A DNA stretch of 64,000 bases, taken from Lentisphaerota bacterium. Lineage in GTDB: Bacteria; Verrucomicrobiota; Lentisphaeria; Victivallales; Victivallaceae. Shown here piece after piece: positions 1 to 9,370 of this stretch. A model generated the notes under the pieces. The model did no database searches and had not been told where the DNA came from. It saw only the letters and a program-made list of their open reading frames with translations. Both the position numbers and the translations under genes were made by a program. The stretch is taken from positions 62,001 through 126,000 of the forward strand of contig SUWB01000001.1 in NCBI GenBank assembly GCA_015061745.1, written 5' to 3'. Positions within the stretch are counted from its first letter, which is position 1. Each line of letters opens with the position of its first letter.

Positions 1-1247
1 AAGCCGATACAATGCGTACCATTGACGATTTGCGTAAATGGGGACTTGAAGTCAAAGCTGTTGTTGTCACCCGTTACTGCAATCAGCCGGGAGTGCGTTT
101 TTTCCTCAACCGCCTGACCCGTCAGGGAATCAAGGTCTATCTGCACCGTCCCATTGAAGGGTATCCCACTGATGTCAATGCCATTGTCAGCGAACACGGT
201 TACGGTGCCAATGAATATATTGAAACCACCCGCCCCATTGTGGCCGTCATCGGCCCCGGTCCCAATTCCGGAAAAATGGGAACCTGTCTTTCACAGGTTT
301 ACCACGAACAACTCAGGGGTATCCGTTCAGGATATGCCAAGTTTGAAACGTTCCCGGTCTGGAATCTGCCCCTTGATCATCCTGTCAACGTCGCTTATGA
401 AGCGGCCACAGCTGATCTTGCCGATGTGAATATGGTGGATCCCTTTCACCTTGCCGCCTGTAATGAAACTGCGATCAACTACAACCGGGATGTGGAAATA
501 TTCCCGGTGGTACGCCGCATCTGTGAACGGATAATGGCTCCGGAACAGCTTTACGTTTCTCCCACCGATATGGGTGTCAACCGGGTCGGATTTGCCATTA
601 CTGATGATGCTGTCGTCCGCGAAGCCGCCACTCAGGAGGTCATTCGCCGTTACTTCAGAGCGTGCTGTGATTATGCTTCCGGCATCGCCGAAAAGACGGT
701 TCCGGAACGCTGCAAGCTGCTGATGGATTCCCTGGGAGTCAATGAAAGTTGCCGCAGCGTAGTTGAGCCCGCCCGCAAAGCCGCTCAGGAAGCAGAAAAG
801 AAACATAAAGAAACAGACAATGTCAACGTCTTTTGCGGTGCCGCCCTTGAACTGTCCGACGGAAAAATCATCACCGGTAAAAACTCCCAGCTGCTCCACG
901 CGGCCACCAGCTGCGTTTTGAATGCCATCAAATATCTGGCTGATCTGCCGGATGATCTGCATTTGCTGCCCCAGCTGGTCATTGACTCCGTGGGCAAGCT
1001 GAAGCAGCAGCTTTATCAGGATCAGCGTATCTCGCTGACTTTGAATGAAGCTCTTATTGCTCTGAGTGTCAGTGAGCCTTCAAATCCGGCGGCACAGCTG
1101 GCTATGTCCAAACTGCCTTTGCTCAAAGGATGTCAGATGCACTTCACCCACATCGTTCCCGAAGGCGATCTGGCTCCCTTGCGGAAACTTGGTATCACCT
1201 TTACCTGCGATCCGGTTTACACAAGTAAAAACCTCTTTATGGAGTGA
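1..1247 (+). CDS. DUF1846 family protein, 5'-truncated by the window edge
   Basis: The reading frame is open to the first bases of the window, so the ATG at 12 is probably internal and the gene begins upstream. The 411 visible residues match my knowledge of DUF1846 proteins, which are usually close to 500 aa. Recognisable blocks are the N-terminal 'IDDLRKWGL' segment, 'VIGPGPNSGKMGTCL' (a glycine-rich, P-loop-like turn) and 'DMVDPFHL/NYNRDVE'-type text near residues 140-160. The biochemical role of the family is not established, so none is given. A perfect 12-bp inverted repeat with a T-tract follows the stop, so the transcript probably ends there. Confidence 0.85.
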   Translation, partial: ADTMRTIDDLRKWGLEVKAVVVTRYCNQPGVRFFLNRLTRQGIKVYLHRPIEGYPTDVNAIVSEHGYGANEYIETTRPIVAVIGPGPNSGKMGTCLSQVYHEQLRGIRSGYAKFETFPVWNLPLDHPVNVAYEAATADLADVNMVDPFHLAACNETAINYNRDVEIFPVVRRICERIMAPEQLYVSPTDMGVNRVGFAITDDAVVREAATQEVIRRYFRACCDYASGIAEKTVPERCKLLMDSLGVNESCRSVVEPARKAAQEAEKKHKETDNVNVFCGAALELSDGKIITGKNSQLLHAATSCVLNAIKYLADLPDDLHLLPQLVIDSVGKLKQQLYQDQRISLTLNEALIALSVSEPSNPAAQLAMSKLPLLKGCQMHFTHIVPEGDLAPLRKLGITFTCDPVYTSKNLFME

Positions 1248-1278
1248 TCCGTTGCAGCAAACGCCACATTTTCTCTGC

Positions 1279-1313
1279 AAGACAACAGTTCAACTGTTGT
1301 CTTTTATTTTTTG
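1279..1313 (+). terminator. Intrinsic terminator after the DUF1846 gene
   Basis: The arms AAGACAACAGTT and AACTGTTGTCTT are perfect complements separated by one base, and are followed by a T-rich run. It lies 31 bases after the stop codon and before the ribosome binding site of the next gene. Confidence 0.75.
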
Positions 1314-1346
1314 AGACCGGTCCCGGTACAACAGGAAAGGAGCATT

Positions 1347-2462
1347 ATGGATAAGCGATTACTGATTCCGCAAATCATTTACGGAAGTGCGGGGATTGAG
1401 ATGAATGTTTATTTTTCCAATATTTTTGAGACATTGAATCCGGATAACTACGCTTTCCATTTTCATTGTTCCTGCGGCAGCTGTTGCGATGAGCGGTGGC
1501 ATTTTACACCGTCAACCGGCAGCACAGGAACTTTTGACGCCAAGCTTGAAGTCTTTGACGACAATGGTTTGCAAACCGCAGGTTCGTGCCGTATTATCAT
1601 ACGGGATCCTGCTCAAAGTGCCGGAAAAAAGCTGAAACTTCTGATAATAGGCGACAGTCTGACTGACCAGAGCCATTATCCGGTCCATATCCATACCTTA
1701 TGCAAACAGTACGGGATCGGCCTTGAAATGCTGGGGACAAACATTCCGGAACACCTCAAGTCCCGGCCGGGACAGCTGATCCGTTATCCTGAATCAGAAT
1801 TGCTCCCGGGAGTCCGTCACGAAGGATACGGCGGCTGGAGTGCCGCAACCTTCCTCACCCGCAGAGAAGCTCTCAAAACCAATCCCTTTCACCATTGGCA
1901 TTGTGCCTCACCTTTTCTCAATGCCTGCGGCGAATTTGACTTCAAAGAATACCTTGAAAAAAATTGTTCAGGGCAAATACCCGATGTCATTATGATCGGC
2001 TTGGGAACAAATGATCTGGGGGCTGCCGATGAAGACAATCATAAGGAGCTTACGGCAAGATTCCTTGAAAATATGACAACTCTCTATGAGAAGCTGCACA
2101 AAGATGCCCCGGAAGCCGTTTTCGGAATCGTCCTGAATCCCTACGGCACAGCCAGTCAGTCCGCCTGGGGCAAAAATTACGGCAGCAGCAGATTCCGCCG
2201 TAATGTACGGCACTTTATGCCTCTTGCATACAGGGAACTTGAAAAAATCTTCGGCTCAAAGAGAAACTGTTACATCGTTCCCCTTTATCACGCCATAGAT
2301 CCATATCACGGCTATCCAGAAGAAACTTCAGAAGCTTTTTCCGGCAGCAACATCACAGTTACCCGTCAATGCAATGCCTTGCACCCCTCCCCTGCCGGAT
2401 ACCGCCAGTTGGGAGCAGCAGCCTTCAGCTGGCTTCTGGATATCCTTGAAAGCCGCTCTTGA
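1347..2462 (+). CDS. SGNH/GDSL-type hydrolase
   Basis: The start was moved from the ORF-track start (1311) to the ATG at 1347 because GGAAAGGAG sits 4-7 bases in front of it. The product has 371 residues. Block I is GDSLTD near residue 100 (nucleophile Ser), block III is GLGTND near residue 217, and block V is HPSPAG near residue 345 (catalytic Asp/His region). This is the standard SGNH hydrolase order. There is an extra N-terminal beta-rich segment of about 95 residues. No signal peptide is obvious. The family removes acyl groups from carbohydrates or lipids, but the substrate cannot be read from sequence. It converges on the murI-like gene with one base between the stops. Confidence 0.8.
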   Translation: MDKRLLIPQIIYGSAGIEMNVYFSNIFETLNPDNYAFHFHCSCGSCCDERWHFTPSTGSTGTFDAKLEVFDDNGLQTAGSCRIIIRDPAQSAGKKLKLLIIGDSLTDQSHYPVHIHTLCKQYGIGLEMLGTNIPEHLKSRPGQLIRYPESELLPGVRHEGYGGWSAATFLTRREALKTNPFHHWHCASPFLNACGEFDFKEYLEKNCSGQIPDVIMIGLGTNDLGAADEDNHKELTARFLENMTTLYEKLHKDAPEAVFGIVLNPYGTASQSAWGKNYGSSRFRRNVRHFMPLAYRELEKIFGSKRNCYIVPLYHAIDPYHGYPEETSEAFSGSNITVTRQCNALHPSPAGYRQLGAAAFSWLLDILESRS

Positions 2463-2463
2463 G

Positions 2464-3288
2464 TTATCGCACCTGATAAAGTTCAGGAGTATAGCGATAG
2501 TTTTCCAATGCTTCCGCCACAGGGGGAGCAGATGCAAAAAGGAACTTCAAATTGGCGATTTTTTCTTTTGAAAGAGGGATCTTGGAATAAAACTCAACTT
2601 TGATCCCCCCAACTCCCTGAGGGAATGCCACCTCTTTCAATATTTCTTCATTGGGGTTGAGCAGCGAATCAGGAGCAAAGATCTCATACCAGAGGGGGGC
2701 AATATATCCGAAATGGGTACAACACAGCCCCAGAGCATAATCACTGAAATCGGTGATATGGGGTATTTCTGCTTTCCCCTGTTTCATTCTTTCAGCTGCG
2801 GCAGCTGTTCCCGGCTCATTTTCAATAATGGTCGCCAATCCCGGCAGTGGAAGTCCTGCTATGCGTTCCGGGGCGATCCCAGCTTCAACGAGCATATTTT
2901 TGTAACAGTTGGAATTGACCGTTTCAGCCGTTCCCGTAATCAGAAGCTTTTTTTCAGGGTTCCGGTGCAAAAAGTTCCCGCAGACAGATACAGCTGCATC
3001 AACGATATCCACAACAGGAACTCTTTTATCTCCAAACCGTCTGCTGCGGCGGTGCACCACAGACAAGGTATTGCAGCCGATGACCAGCAAATCAGGCTGA
3101 TAAGTCATCATACCGTCAAAGGCCCGTTCCCAGACAGCTGTTCTTTCTTCCGGGGGCATTTTTCCGAATCCCCGGTCGGGTTCGGGCCATACGTTGAAGT
3201 AGAGCAGCTCCCCTTCACCGCCCTTTTGCCACAATCTTGCAGCGATATCAAGCCCCCCAAGACCGGAGTCACAGACAGCGATCTTCAC
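2464..3288 (-). CDS. murI: Asp/Glu racemase family protein, glutamate racemase-like
   Basis: The protein has 274 residues, normal for glutamate racemase. It opens with a DSGLGGL motif, and the two catalytic cysteines expected for the family appear in GCNTLS (C72) and LCCTHFG (C190). Glutamate racemase makes D-glutamate for peptidoglycan. Its start overlaps the end of the CapA-like gene by four bases (ATGA), so the two are translationally coupled. It is the last gene of a minus-strand run. Several family positions differ from canonical MurI (for example LCCTHFG rather than LGCTHYP), so a related racemase, or a role tied to the neighbouring CapA-like protein, is possible. Confidence 0.75.
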   Translation of the reverse strand: MKIAVCDSGLGGLDIAARLWQKGGEGELLYFNVWPEPDRGFGKMPPEERTAVWERAFDGMMTYQPDLLVIGCNTLSVVHRRSRRFGDKRVPVVDIVDAAVSVCGNFLHRNPEKKLLITGTAETVNSNCYKNMLVEAGIAPERIAGLPLPGLATIIENEPGTAAAAERMKQGKAEIPHITDFSDYALGLCCTHFGYIAPLWYEIFAPDSLLNPNEEILKEVAFPQGVGGIKVEFYSKIPLSKEKIANLKFLFASAPPVAEALENYRYTPELYQVR

Positions 3289-4475
3289 TTGGGGACCTCA
3301 GTGGTAAAGTAAATTTCGGCCAATTTCTTTGCCCATTCGGGAGCTTTATGGATCTCGCCTGAAACGATCCTTGACAAACCGTCATTCCAGTGGTGCAAAT
3401 GCTGCAAGGTCATAACCCGGTTACGGAGCATAGCGGCCCCTTTGCCGGAATTTTCTTTCATTTCATTTATGATCCGCTGGAGTTCATCAAGATATCCCTC
3501 AACGCCGTAGTAGCTCAAAAAACCGTTCCAGGCCTCTTCCATAGAGGAGCGTTTTTCCAGACAAGCGGAAATGGCATCAAGGATCCCGTCAAACTGCACA
3601 GGATCAAAACGCCTTACTCCGGCATCGGTCAATTGATAAGGCAACACTTCAACAGATGAAATACCTTTATCATTGACACCAACGTGGAGATGATATCCTA
3701 TTTTACGGTAAGCAAGGGGTTTCGGCTGATAGAAAACAAAGTTCCCCAAACTGAAAAAGACCGGCTTTTCGTGCAGAAAAGTCATTCCCTGAGGGACGTG
3801 AGGATGATGCCCCACCACCAGATCAGCTCCGGCAGCAGCAAGGCGGTCAAAGCAGTCATACACATAAGGCGGAGGAGTCGGCACATATTCCAAGCCGCAG
3901 TGCACAATGGCGATCACGGCGTGAAATTTCTCTCTGGCCTGCCAAATGGCATTTTCCATAGCCTCAACTTCCCATCCGGCAACTCCGGGGGAGTCATCTC
4001 CGGCGGCCATACGGTCCTCGCCCTCGGAAAAGTTGAACACGGCAATTTTTACCCCTTTGACTTCAACTTCAAGGGGTTCCAGAGCCTCTTTCTTATTCAT
4101 CCCGGCACCGCAGTAAGCAATGCCGTTTTCTCTGAGAAGCTGAGCGGTTCTCTGAAACCCGGAAACTCCGCAGTCAAAGGTATGGTTGTTTGCCAGAGTC
4201 ACAGCATCAAAAGGAACGGCTGTAAGAGAAGAAAAATGATGTTCTTCACCGTGGAAAGCCGCTCCGCTTTTGACAATGAGTTCACCGGAAGTCATCGGAG
4301 CTTCAAGATTGGTGATCCGCCAGTCTGCTTTACGCAGTTCCGGAAGCAGATCACCGTAGATCCCGGTGGGATCGGAACTCATAAGCTCCCCGTAATGACG
4401 GATGGGAGCCCAGTCTCCGGAAATATCAAGCAATGCCTGAAAAGGAGCTTTGTTGAGGGGATTTTCCCAAAGCAT
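3285..4475 (-). CDS. CapA-family (poly-gamma-glutamate synthesis) metallophosphatase-like protein
   Basis: The 396-residue protein begins with 'LDISGDWAPIR' and has NLEAP, ANNHTFDCG and VVGHHPHVPQG in order. These are the metal-binding signatures of the PGA_cap (CapA) domain, a calcineurin-like phosphoesterase relative. No signal peptide or membrane anchor is evident, unlike classical CapA, so it looks cytoplasmic. It starts on a TGATG overlap with the AllA-like gene upstream and overlaps the racemase-like gene downstream. The pairing of a CapA-like protein with a glutamate-racemase-like protein is suggestive of glutamyl-polymer or cell-wall chemistry, but this is inference. Confidence 0.75.
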   Translation of the reverse strand: MLWENPLNKAPFQALLDISGDWAPIRHYGELMSSDPTGIYGDLLPELRKADWRITNLEAPMTSGELIVKSGAAFHGEEHHFSSLTAVPFDAVTLANNHTFDCGVSGFQRTAQLLRENGIAYCGAGMNKKEALEPLEVEVKGVKIAVFNFSEGEDRMAAGDDSPGVAGWEVEAMENAIWQAREKFHAVIAIVHCGLEYVPTPPPYVYDCFDRLAAAGADLVVGHHPHVPQGMTFLHEKPVFFSLGNFVFYQPKPLAYRKIGYHLHVGVNDKGISSVEVLPYQLTDAGVRRFDPVQFDGILDAISACLEKRSSMEEAWNGFLSYYGVEGYLDELQRIINEMKENSGKGAAMLRNRVMTLQHLHHWNDGLSRIVSGEIHKAPEWAKKLAEIYFTTEVPK

Positions 4476-4972
4476 CAGAATTCGATCTCCACTTGCTTGT
4501 CAGCGGGGATCTCTGCAACGTGGCAATCAGTAGCGTAGCAGCGTTCAGGCAGCACGATCATCACATTGACATCCTTATCGTTGGGAGTAAAAGCGGCGTG
4601 ATGCCACACCCCGGGCCGCAGAGAAAGCAAGGTGCCTTTGGGGACAAAAAAGACTTCGATATCGTCCACAGGGACTTCAGTAACAGCACCGGCGGGAGCC
4701 ACCCAGACCAGAGCATCATTGTCAAGGGGCATACTCACTTCGCAGGTAAAGTCGTGATATTCCCCCACAGTGATGACCATAGGACGGGGCCGCATAAAGC
4801 AGGTTGAAAAAGAAGGAGAATCAGAAAGAGTCTGCTGCACCATATCCCGGAAGAAAACGATTTCCGCATCTTTGGGGCCTGTGGCATCGGCACAGGGATT
4901 GATCATCTGAGCATAAGAACCGTAACGGTGGAATTTTTCGACACTGAGCTGCTGAACTTTAACTTTTTTCAT
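4475..4972 (-). CDS. Ureidoglycolate lyase (AllA)-like cupin
   Basis: 165 residues, with 'PKGTLLSLRPGVWHHAAF' near residue 115 and a 'FMRPRPMVITVGEYHD' segment. These resemble the cupin fold and metal-binding region of AllA family proteins (PF04115). AllA cleaves ureidoglycolate in purine degradation. No other allantoin genes are nearby, so the actual substrate is uncertain. AAGGAT lies in front of the ATG. The stop shares a base with the start of the CapA-like gene (TGATG), and DUF362 ends 16 bases upstream, so it belongs to the same run. Confidence 0.65.
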   Translation of the reverse strand: MKKVKVQQLSVEKFHRYGSYAQMINPCADATGPKDAEIVFFRDMVQQTLSDSPSFSTCFMRPRPMVITVGEYHDFTCEVSMPLDNDALVWVAPAGAVTEVPVDDIEVFFVPKGTLLSLRPGVWHHAAFTPNDKDVNVMIVLPERCYATDCHVAEIPADKQVEIEF

Positions 4973-4988
4973 AATTTTAATCCTTTTT

Positions 4989-6095
4989 TCAGTTGATTTC
5001 TTTTAATGTATATTCTGTTGTGCCCATACCCATTTTTTCAAGGGCTTTGACCACAGCATAGGGATTTTTATGGTGGACTCTTTCAAAAAGATGCTTTGTT
5101 GTGTCAGGATCACAATTCCAGTTTGGCGGCAAAGCATCCTGATAGAAGGTTGCTTTGCCGATCAGATCCAGAGAAGCCTGTTCGATAGCGACGATATCAC
5201 GTCCGGCGAGGATACCGATATCGGGAGTCAATGCCGGAGTCGTCATTCCCCAGCAGTCACAAAAGAGAGTGATATCCATAAGCATATTGATATAAAGCTG
5301 CCGATCCTTGAAATGGGAAATCAACTTGGCAGTAGTCATCGCCATTGCCTGCTGAAAATCCACATAGCTGCCCTGATCTATCTTGATCGCTTTTTGCGGA
5401 CAGATCAGCATACAGTGACGGCAATATTTGCAATTGTGAAAAAAGATCTTGAGTTTTCCGTCTTTAAATGTCATCGCCTTATCGGGGCAGTTGTTCACAC
5501 ATTTGCTGCATTTGTTGCACTTTTCGCTGTTCCATTCAAGTCCCCCTTCCTGAGCGTGGAGCAATTGACGCATTGCATTGGTCACAGCCCCCATAGAAAG
5601 ATTTTTTGAAGCACCGCCGAAACCGCAGACACCGTGGCCCTTGACGTGAGAAAAATCCAGCAGCACATCACTGTCAAGAATGGGTTTTGACAGTTCTATT
5701 CTGTCCATCGTCTTGAAAGGCGGTTCGACAGGAAAGGTCACAAAGGCAGATTCATCTTCACCGCAGACAGGGACAATGGGACATCCGCAAACTTCTTCCG
5801 TATAGCCGCGATCAATGGCGTGATCCACATCCCGTTTCATATCGGTGATAAAAACTTTGGACGCTCCCGCTTCTTTGACAGCTTTGACCAACTTGCGGAC
5901 AAAAAAAGGATGTATGGTTGAAAATCCGTTTCCACCGCCCAGGTGCATCTTGATGACCACACGGCGGTCTTTAACAGTGCTTGCAAGATCAAAAGCAGCG
6001 ATCAAACGATCAAATTTGGCTCCAATCGACTGATCGGGAGACATATTTTTGGGCGGGAAAGGCGCAAAAAGAAGTTCACTTGCCATAAAAGTCAT
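4989..6095 (-). CDS. DUF362 protein with 4Fe-4S ferredoxin domain
   Basis: 368 residues. The N-terminal two thirds are DUF362-like ('RRVVIKMHLGGGNG', 'DVLLDFSHVKGHG'). Near residues 190-240 are two cysteine clusters, CNKCSKCVNNCP and CKYCRHCMLICP, each typical of a 4Fe-4S site. Such proteins are thought to be cytoplasmic redox components, but no substrate is known to me. GAGG precedes the first ATG by seven bases. A second ATG three codons in is possible. It lies six bases behind the DUF2059 gene in the long minus-strand run. Confidence 0.8.
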   Translation of the reverse strand: MTFMASELLFAPFPPKNMSPDQSIGAKFDRLIAAFDLASTVKDRRVVIKMHLGGGNGFSTIHPFFVRKLVKAVKEAGASKVFITDMKRDVDHAIDRGYTEEVCGCPIVPVCGEDESAFVTFPVEPPFKTMDRIELSKPILDSDVLLDFSHVKGHGVCGFGGASKNLSMGAVTNAMRQLLHAQEGGLEWNSEKCNKCSKCVNNCPDKAMTFKDGKLKIFFHNCKYCRHCMLICPQKAIKIDQGSYVDFQQAMAMTTAKLISHFKDRQLYINMLMDITLFCDCWGMTTPALTPDIGILAGRDIVAIEQASLDLIGKATFYQDALPPNWNCDPDTTKHLFERVHHKNPYAVVKALEKMGMGTTEYTLKEIN

Positions 6096-6101
6096 TGTCC
6101 C

Positions 6102-6554
6102 TCAATTAAGTTTTTGAAGTAATTTTTGAAGCTCGGGCATTTTCTTTTGGGAATGTTTCAAAAACAGAGCCCCCAATTCCGCACTGAGCACAGCATCAAC
6201 TTTGGCTTTTTTCTTTCCGGCAGGAGTCCGGTAAAAAGCAGAAATCGCTTTGAGTTCTTCAAGGGAGTAGTGCTTCATATAAAGGGCACACAGCTCCGGT
6301 TCAAGAGCTTTGAAAGAAAAGGCCTTCTTGTAAAATTCAGTCAGTTGCGGACGGATTTTTTCCAGTTCAGGAACAGCCCGGATCTGATTTTCCAACTGAG
6401 AATCAAAGGCTCTTTTGAGCATTTCAGGAACTCCGCTTGCATAAAGCATCTCAAGACACGCTTTTTTATGGGAAACAGATTCTCCTGCCCCTGTGATAAG
6501 CCCCCCAAAAAGCACTGCGAAAGAGAGTAAAATCTTGATTTTCACAACACTCAC
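6102..6554 (-). CDS. DUF2059 family secreted protein
   Basis: 150 residues beginning with a hydrophobic signal-like segment (IKILLSFAVLFGGLITGAG) and followed by an all-helical domain. The C-terminal 'SLEELKAISAFYRTPAGKKK' is the hallmark of DUF2059, a domain usually found in periplasmic proteins of unknown function. The ATG overlaps the RNase R stop by four bases, so it is co-translated with rnr. Confidence 0.75.
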   Translation of the reverse strand: MSVVKIKILLSFAVLFGGLITGAGESVSHKKACLEMLYASGVPEMLKRAFDSQLENQIRAVPELEKIRPQLTEFYKKAFSFKALEPELCALYMKHYSLEELKAISAFYRTPAGKKKAKVDAVLSAELGALFLKHSQKKMPELQKLLQKLN

Positions 6555-8551
6555 CTTCCCGCAGGAACAAATATGGCACTGCCGCGGGCAAAATCAATTC
6601 CGGCTAGACGCAGATAAATGTAGTCCCCCAGTTTAAAATTGCTGCTGCTGTTCTTTTCGGCGTAAAGGGCAAACTTGCCCCTGCGCCGGTTTCCGGGAAG
6701 TGCATCAACGGGAACAAAACCGTAAAGGCCCAATTGTTCGATGGCTACTTGCAGCCCTGCGGTAATGACTTTGGCGATGACGCCTTCATAAATCTTGAGT
6801 TCCCCCTGTTCCAGTTCTTTTTCAAGCAACCGGAGTTTCATTCTGTCAGAAGCGGCAAAAGAAGCAGAATCCACCTGTTCCTCAAGTTCGGTACACTTCA
6901 AGGCGATCCGTTCAAGGGTATCACTCCGCCGGGTACGGGCCTTTTTATCCAGGTTCCACAACTGCTGATGCACAGTCAGATCGGCATAGCGGCGGATCGG
7001 ACTGGTAAAATGGGCATAAGCGGTTTTTCCCAAAGCATAATGCAGTAAAGGTTTTGCCGCATATTCAGCCCGGGGGAAAGAACGCAGCAGGAGACTCAAA
7101 ACGACTTCACGCTTCGGGTTATCGGGCAGAGAACGCACAAAATCATTGCATACCTTGCGGGAACGCAAATCCCCTGTGGCAAATCCGAACTGCTCTGCCA
7201 TATCAGAAAACTCCCAGAGTTTTTCCGCTTCCGGTTCCTGATGAACACGATATACACCGGCAACGCCCTTTGCCACAAGCTCAGCTCCCACGGCAGAATT
7301 GGCAGCCAGCATACACTCCTCTACGAGCTGTTCGGAAGGACGTGAAACACGGGCTTCAACGCCGAGAAGTTCATTTTTCTTTTCGTCACAGCGGACCCGG
7401 ACTTCCGGCAGGGGCAATTCGATAAACTCCTCCTTTTCAGCCCGGTATTTCCGCATAAGGGCGGTGATCTTGAGCAGATCATTGACCATTTTTTTCAATT
7501 TGGGCGGCCACTCCTCAGGAGCTTTGCCGCTGTCGGCAAATTCCTGAACCTTGTCATAGTCAAGGCGGTGAGCGATCGTCACAAGGGTATGTTCCCGTCT
7601 GTAATTTGTGATTTCTCCTGTTTTTTTGTTCACAGTAAGAAACACAGTATGGGCAAAAGAAGGAACACCTGCTTGCATACTGATTTTTGCCGTCAATCCG
7701 GGGGGCAGCATCGGCAGGGTACGCCCCGGCAGATAACAGGAAAATCCCCTTCTGGCCGCCTGGGCATCAAAACGGCTTTGGGGCGGAATAAAAGCTGCCA
7801 CATCAGCGATATGGACACCCAGTTCAAGATGTTCTTTGTCCGGGCCGGGAGAAATTGACAAAGCATCGTCAAAATCCTTTGCATCATCGGGATCAATGGT
7901 GACAACAAAGAGTTTCGGATAACTTTTTCTTTCGATTTCCCGGGGGACGATAGCCATAGCGGCATCATTTTCTTCCTTGGAATAGGCGGAAGGGATATCA
8001 TATTCAGCCATAACAGCATCAAGTTCTGCTTCAAGGACACCTGCTTTGCCGATAACAGAGGAAATAGAACCCCGCCATTCGCCGTCAAACATTTCAGGGC
8101 CGCGGACTCTGACAAAATCTCCTTTTTGAGCTCCTTTACGTCCGCCGAGCAACTTGACTGCATCGGGCAGCCGGGTATTGAGAGGGCGCACCACGCCCCC
8201 GGGCAGAACTTCTCCGACAAATGATTCCCGGGAACGCTCAAGGACCTCAACGATCCTGCCGGTGGCTCCCCGGTTGGCAGTATCGTCGGAAAACTCTCTG
8301 CGCCCGGGCAGAAGCTGAACCTTGACCACATCTCCGTCCAAAGCTCCGTTGATTTTCGGAATGGGGATGAAGATATCTTCTGCTTGTTCTGTCACTCTTT
8401 CTGCCGGGTCGATTTCCACAAAACCGTACCCGGAATGGGTCATCTTGAGTTTGCCGGTCACAAACTTTCCGGCCCGTTCAAGCTGTCTTTCATACTTACG
8501 GTCTGCGATACGGAGCAGACGGTTCTTTTTTTGATGTTTGCGTTTGGACAT
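6551..8551 (-). CDS. rnr: Ribonuclease R / RNase II family 3'-5' exoribonuclease
   Basis: 666 residues, somewhat shorter than typical RNase R. A cold-shock/OB-like region ('THSGYGFVEI') lies near residues 38-48. The RNB catalytic domain starts near residue 205, with the metal-binding Asp cluster DPDDAKDFDD at 220-229. A C-terminal S1 domain covers roughly residues 580-660. The enzyme degrades structured RNA in the cytoplasm. There is a basic N-terminus (SKRKHQKKNR). No strong ribosome binding site precedes the ATG. It sits 20 bases behind the lipoprotein gene and overlaps the DUF2059 gene. Confidence 0.95.
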   Translation of the reverse strand: MSKRKHQKKNRLLRIADRKYERQLERAGKFVTGKLKMTHSGYGFVEIDPAERVTEQAEDIFIPIPKINGALDGDVVKVQLLPGRREFSDDTANRGATGRIVEVLERSRESFVGEVLPGGVVRPLNTRLPDAVKLLGGRKGAQKGDFVRVRGPEMFDGEWRGSISSVIGKAGVLEAELDAVMAEYDIPSAYSKEENDAAMAIVPREIERKSYPKLFVVTIDPDDAKDFDDALSISPGPDKEHLELGVHIADVAAFIPPQSRFDAQAARRGFSCYLPGRTLPMLPPGLTAKISMQAGVPSFAHTVFLTVNKKTGEITNYRREHTLVTIAHRLDYDKVQEFADSGKAPEEWPPKLKKMVNDLLKITALMRKYRAEKEEFIELPLPEVRVRCDEKKNELLGVEARVSRPSEQLVEECMLAANSAVGAELVAKGVAGVYRVHQEPEAEKLWEFSDMAEQFGFATGDLRSRKVCNDFVRSLPDNPKREVVLSLLLRSFPRAEYAAKPLLHYALGKTAYAHFTSPIRRYADLTVHQQLWNLDKKARTRRSDTLERIALKCTELEEQVDSASFAASDRMKLRLLEKELEQGELKIYEGVIAKVITAGLQVAIEQLGLYGFVPVDALPGNRRRGKFALYAEKNSSSNFKLGDYIYLRLAGIDFARGSAIFVPAGR

Positions 8552-8571
8552 AAATTATGCTTTTTACACTT

Positions 8572-9114
8572 TCACTTTACTTTTTTGGGGGCAGTGGTTG
8601 CTTTGGCGGGAGTTTTTGCTGCGGGAGCGGCCGCTTTTTTGTCATCATTGTAGCGGAGAAATTCAGCTCTGATAACGCGGCGGTAGTCAGATATGGCAGG
8701 TGCTGAAGCAGAGCTTTTCTGTCCGATATTTCCGATCGTTATATCAACATCCCGGTAAAGTTCACCCCAGCTGTGATTGGTACTGTCGTAATCATAAGCA
8801 GTAAAGAAGCCCCCCCGGCCCTGCCGGAGCATCGTTTCGGGCAACACCTGCTGTTCAACGATCAACACGGCATCGGCACCGGATTTTTTGGCTTCAGCCA
8901 GAAGTTTGTTAATCATTCTGTCCCGGCTCACCTGTTGGTAATTGCCTGACACGACAGCAGTTCCCAGCACGGTATAGGGCTTTGTAATCTTCCCGGAATC
9001 GCTGAAAACGACCACCTTCCGGCCGTCCGGCACAGCGGTCTTTCCGGTATAGGAATAAGAGACACAGCCGCTCAAAAACAAAAGAGCAAAAACAAACACA
9101 AAAGCAATTTTCAT
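8572..9114 (-). CDS. Small lipoprotein of unknown function
   Basis: I place the start at the ATG at 9114, not the ORF-track start at 9171. GGAGGA precedes it by 9 bases and a hydrophobic stretch ending in the lipobox LFLSGC follows at once. The mature protein (about 160 residues) has an alpha/beta segment 'VLGTAVVSGNYQQVSRDRM...KKSGADAVLIVEQQ', reminiscent of small stress or YbjQ-like folds, and an Ala/Lys/Pro-rich tail. The function is not recognised. It is the first gene of a run that continues through rnr to the racemase-like gene, with its own promoter. Confidence 0.75.
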   Translation of the reverse strand: MKIAFVFVFALLFLSGCVSYSYTGKTAVPDGRKVVVFSDSGKITKPYTVLGTAVVSGNYQQVSRDRMINKLLAEAKKSGADAVLIVEQQVLPETMLRQGRGGFFTAYDYDSTNHSWGELYRDVDITIGNIGQKSSASAPAISDYRRVIRAEFLRYNDDKKAAAPAAKTPAKATTAPKKVK

Positions 9115-9149
9115 ATCAACAGAATCCTCCAAAACATTTGTCTGTTGTA

Positions 9150-9178
9150 AAGATACCACATTCTCCCCCAAAAAGCAA
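9150..9178 (-). promoter_or_regulatory. Promoter of the lipoprotein-rnr run
   Basis: Read on the minus strand, TTGCTT and TATCTT are separated by exactly 17 bases, about 35 bases upstream of the lipoprotein start. The same -10 variant and spacing occur at other promoters in this window. Confidence 0.55.
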
Positions 9179-9290
9179 GGGATTTTTCAAGTTTTTTCCA
9201 TTTTTTTATCTTGAAAAGTTTTTCCCATCCTGTCTGCGAAAAAAATCCCGCCATTTTCCTGTTTTTCCTTCTGTATTTTTTATATACGGC

Positions 9291-9319
9291 TTGACTTTTA
9301 TTCTTTCAGGAACTATCTT
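9291..9319 (+). promoter_or_regulatory. Promoter of the first prepilin-like gene
   Basis: TTGACT and TATCTT with a 17-base spacer, ending about 50 bases before the ATG. The 9180-9290 stretch before it is T-rich on the plus strand and holds no gene I can see. Confidence 0.55.
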
Positions 9320-9370
9320 ATACACTTGGTTCTTGTAAATTAAAATATCTGGTTCTTAAATCCCGGAAAA

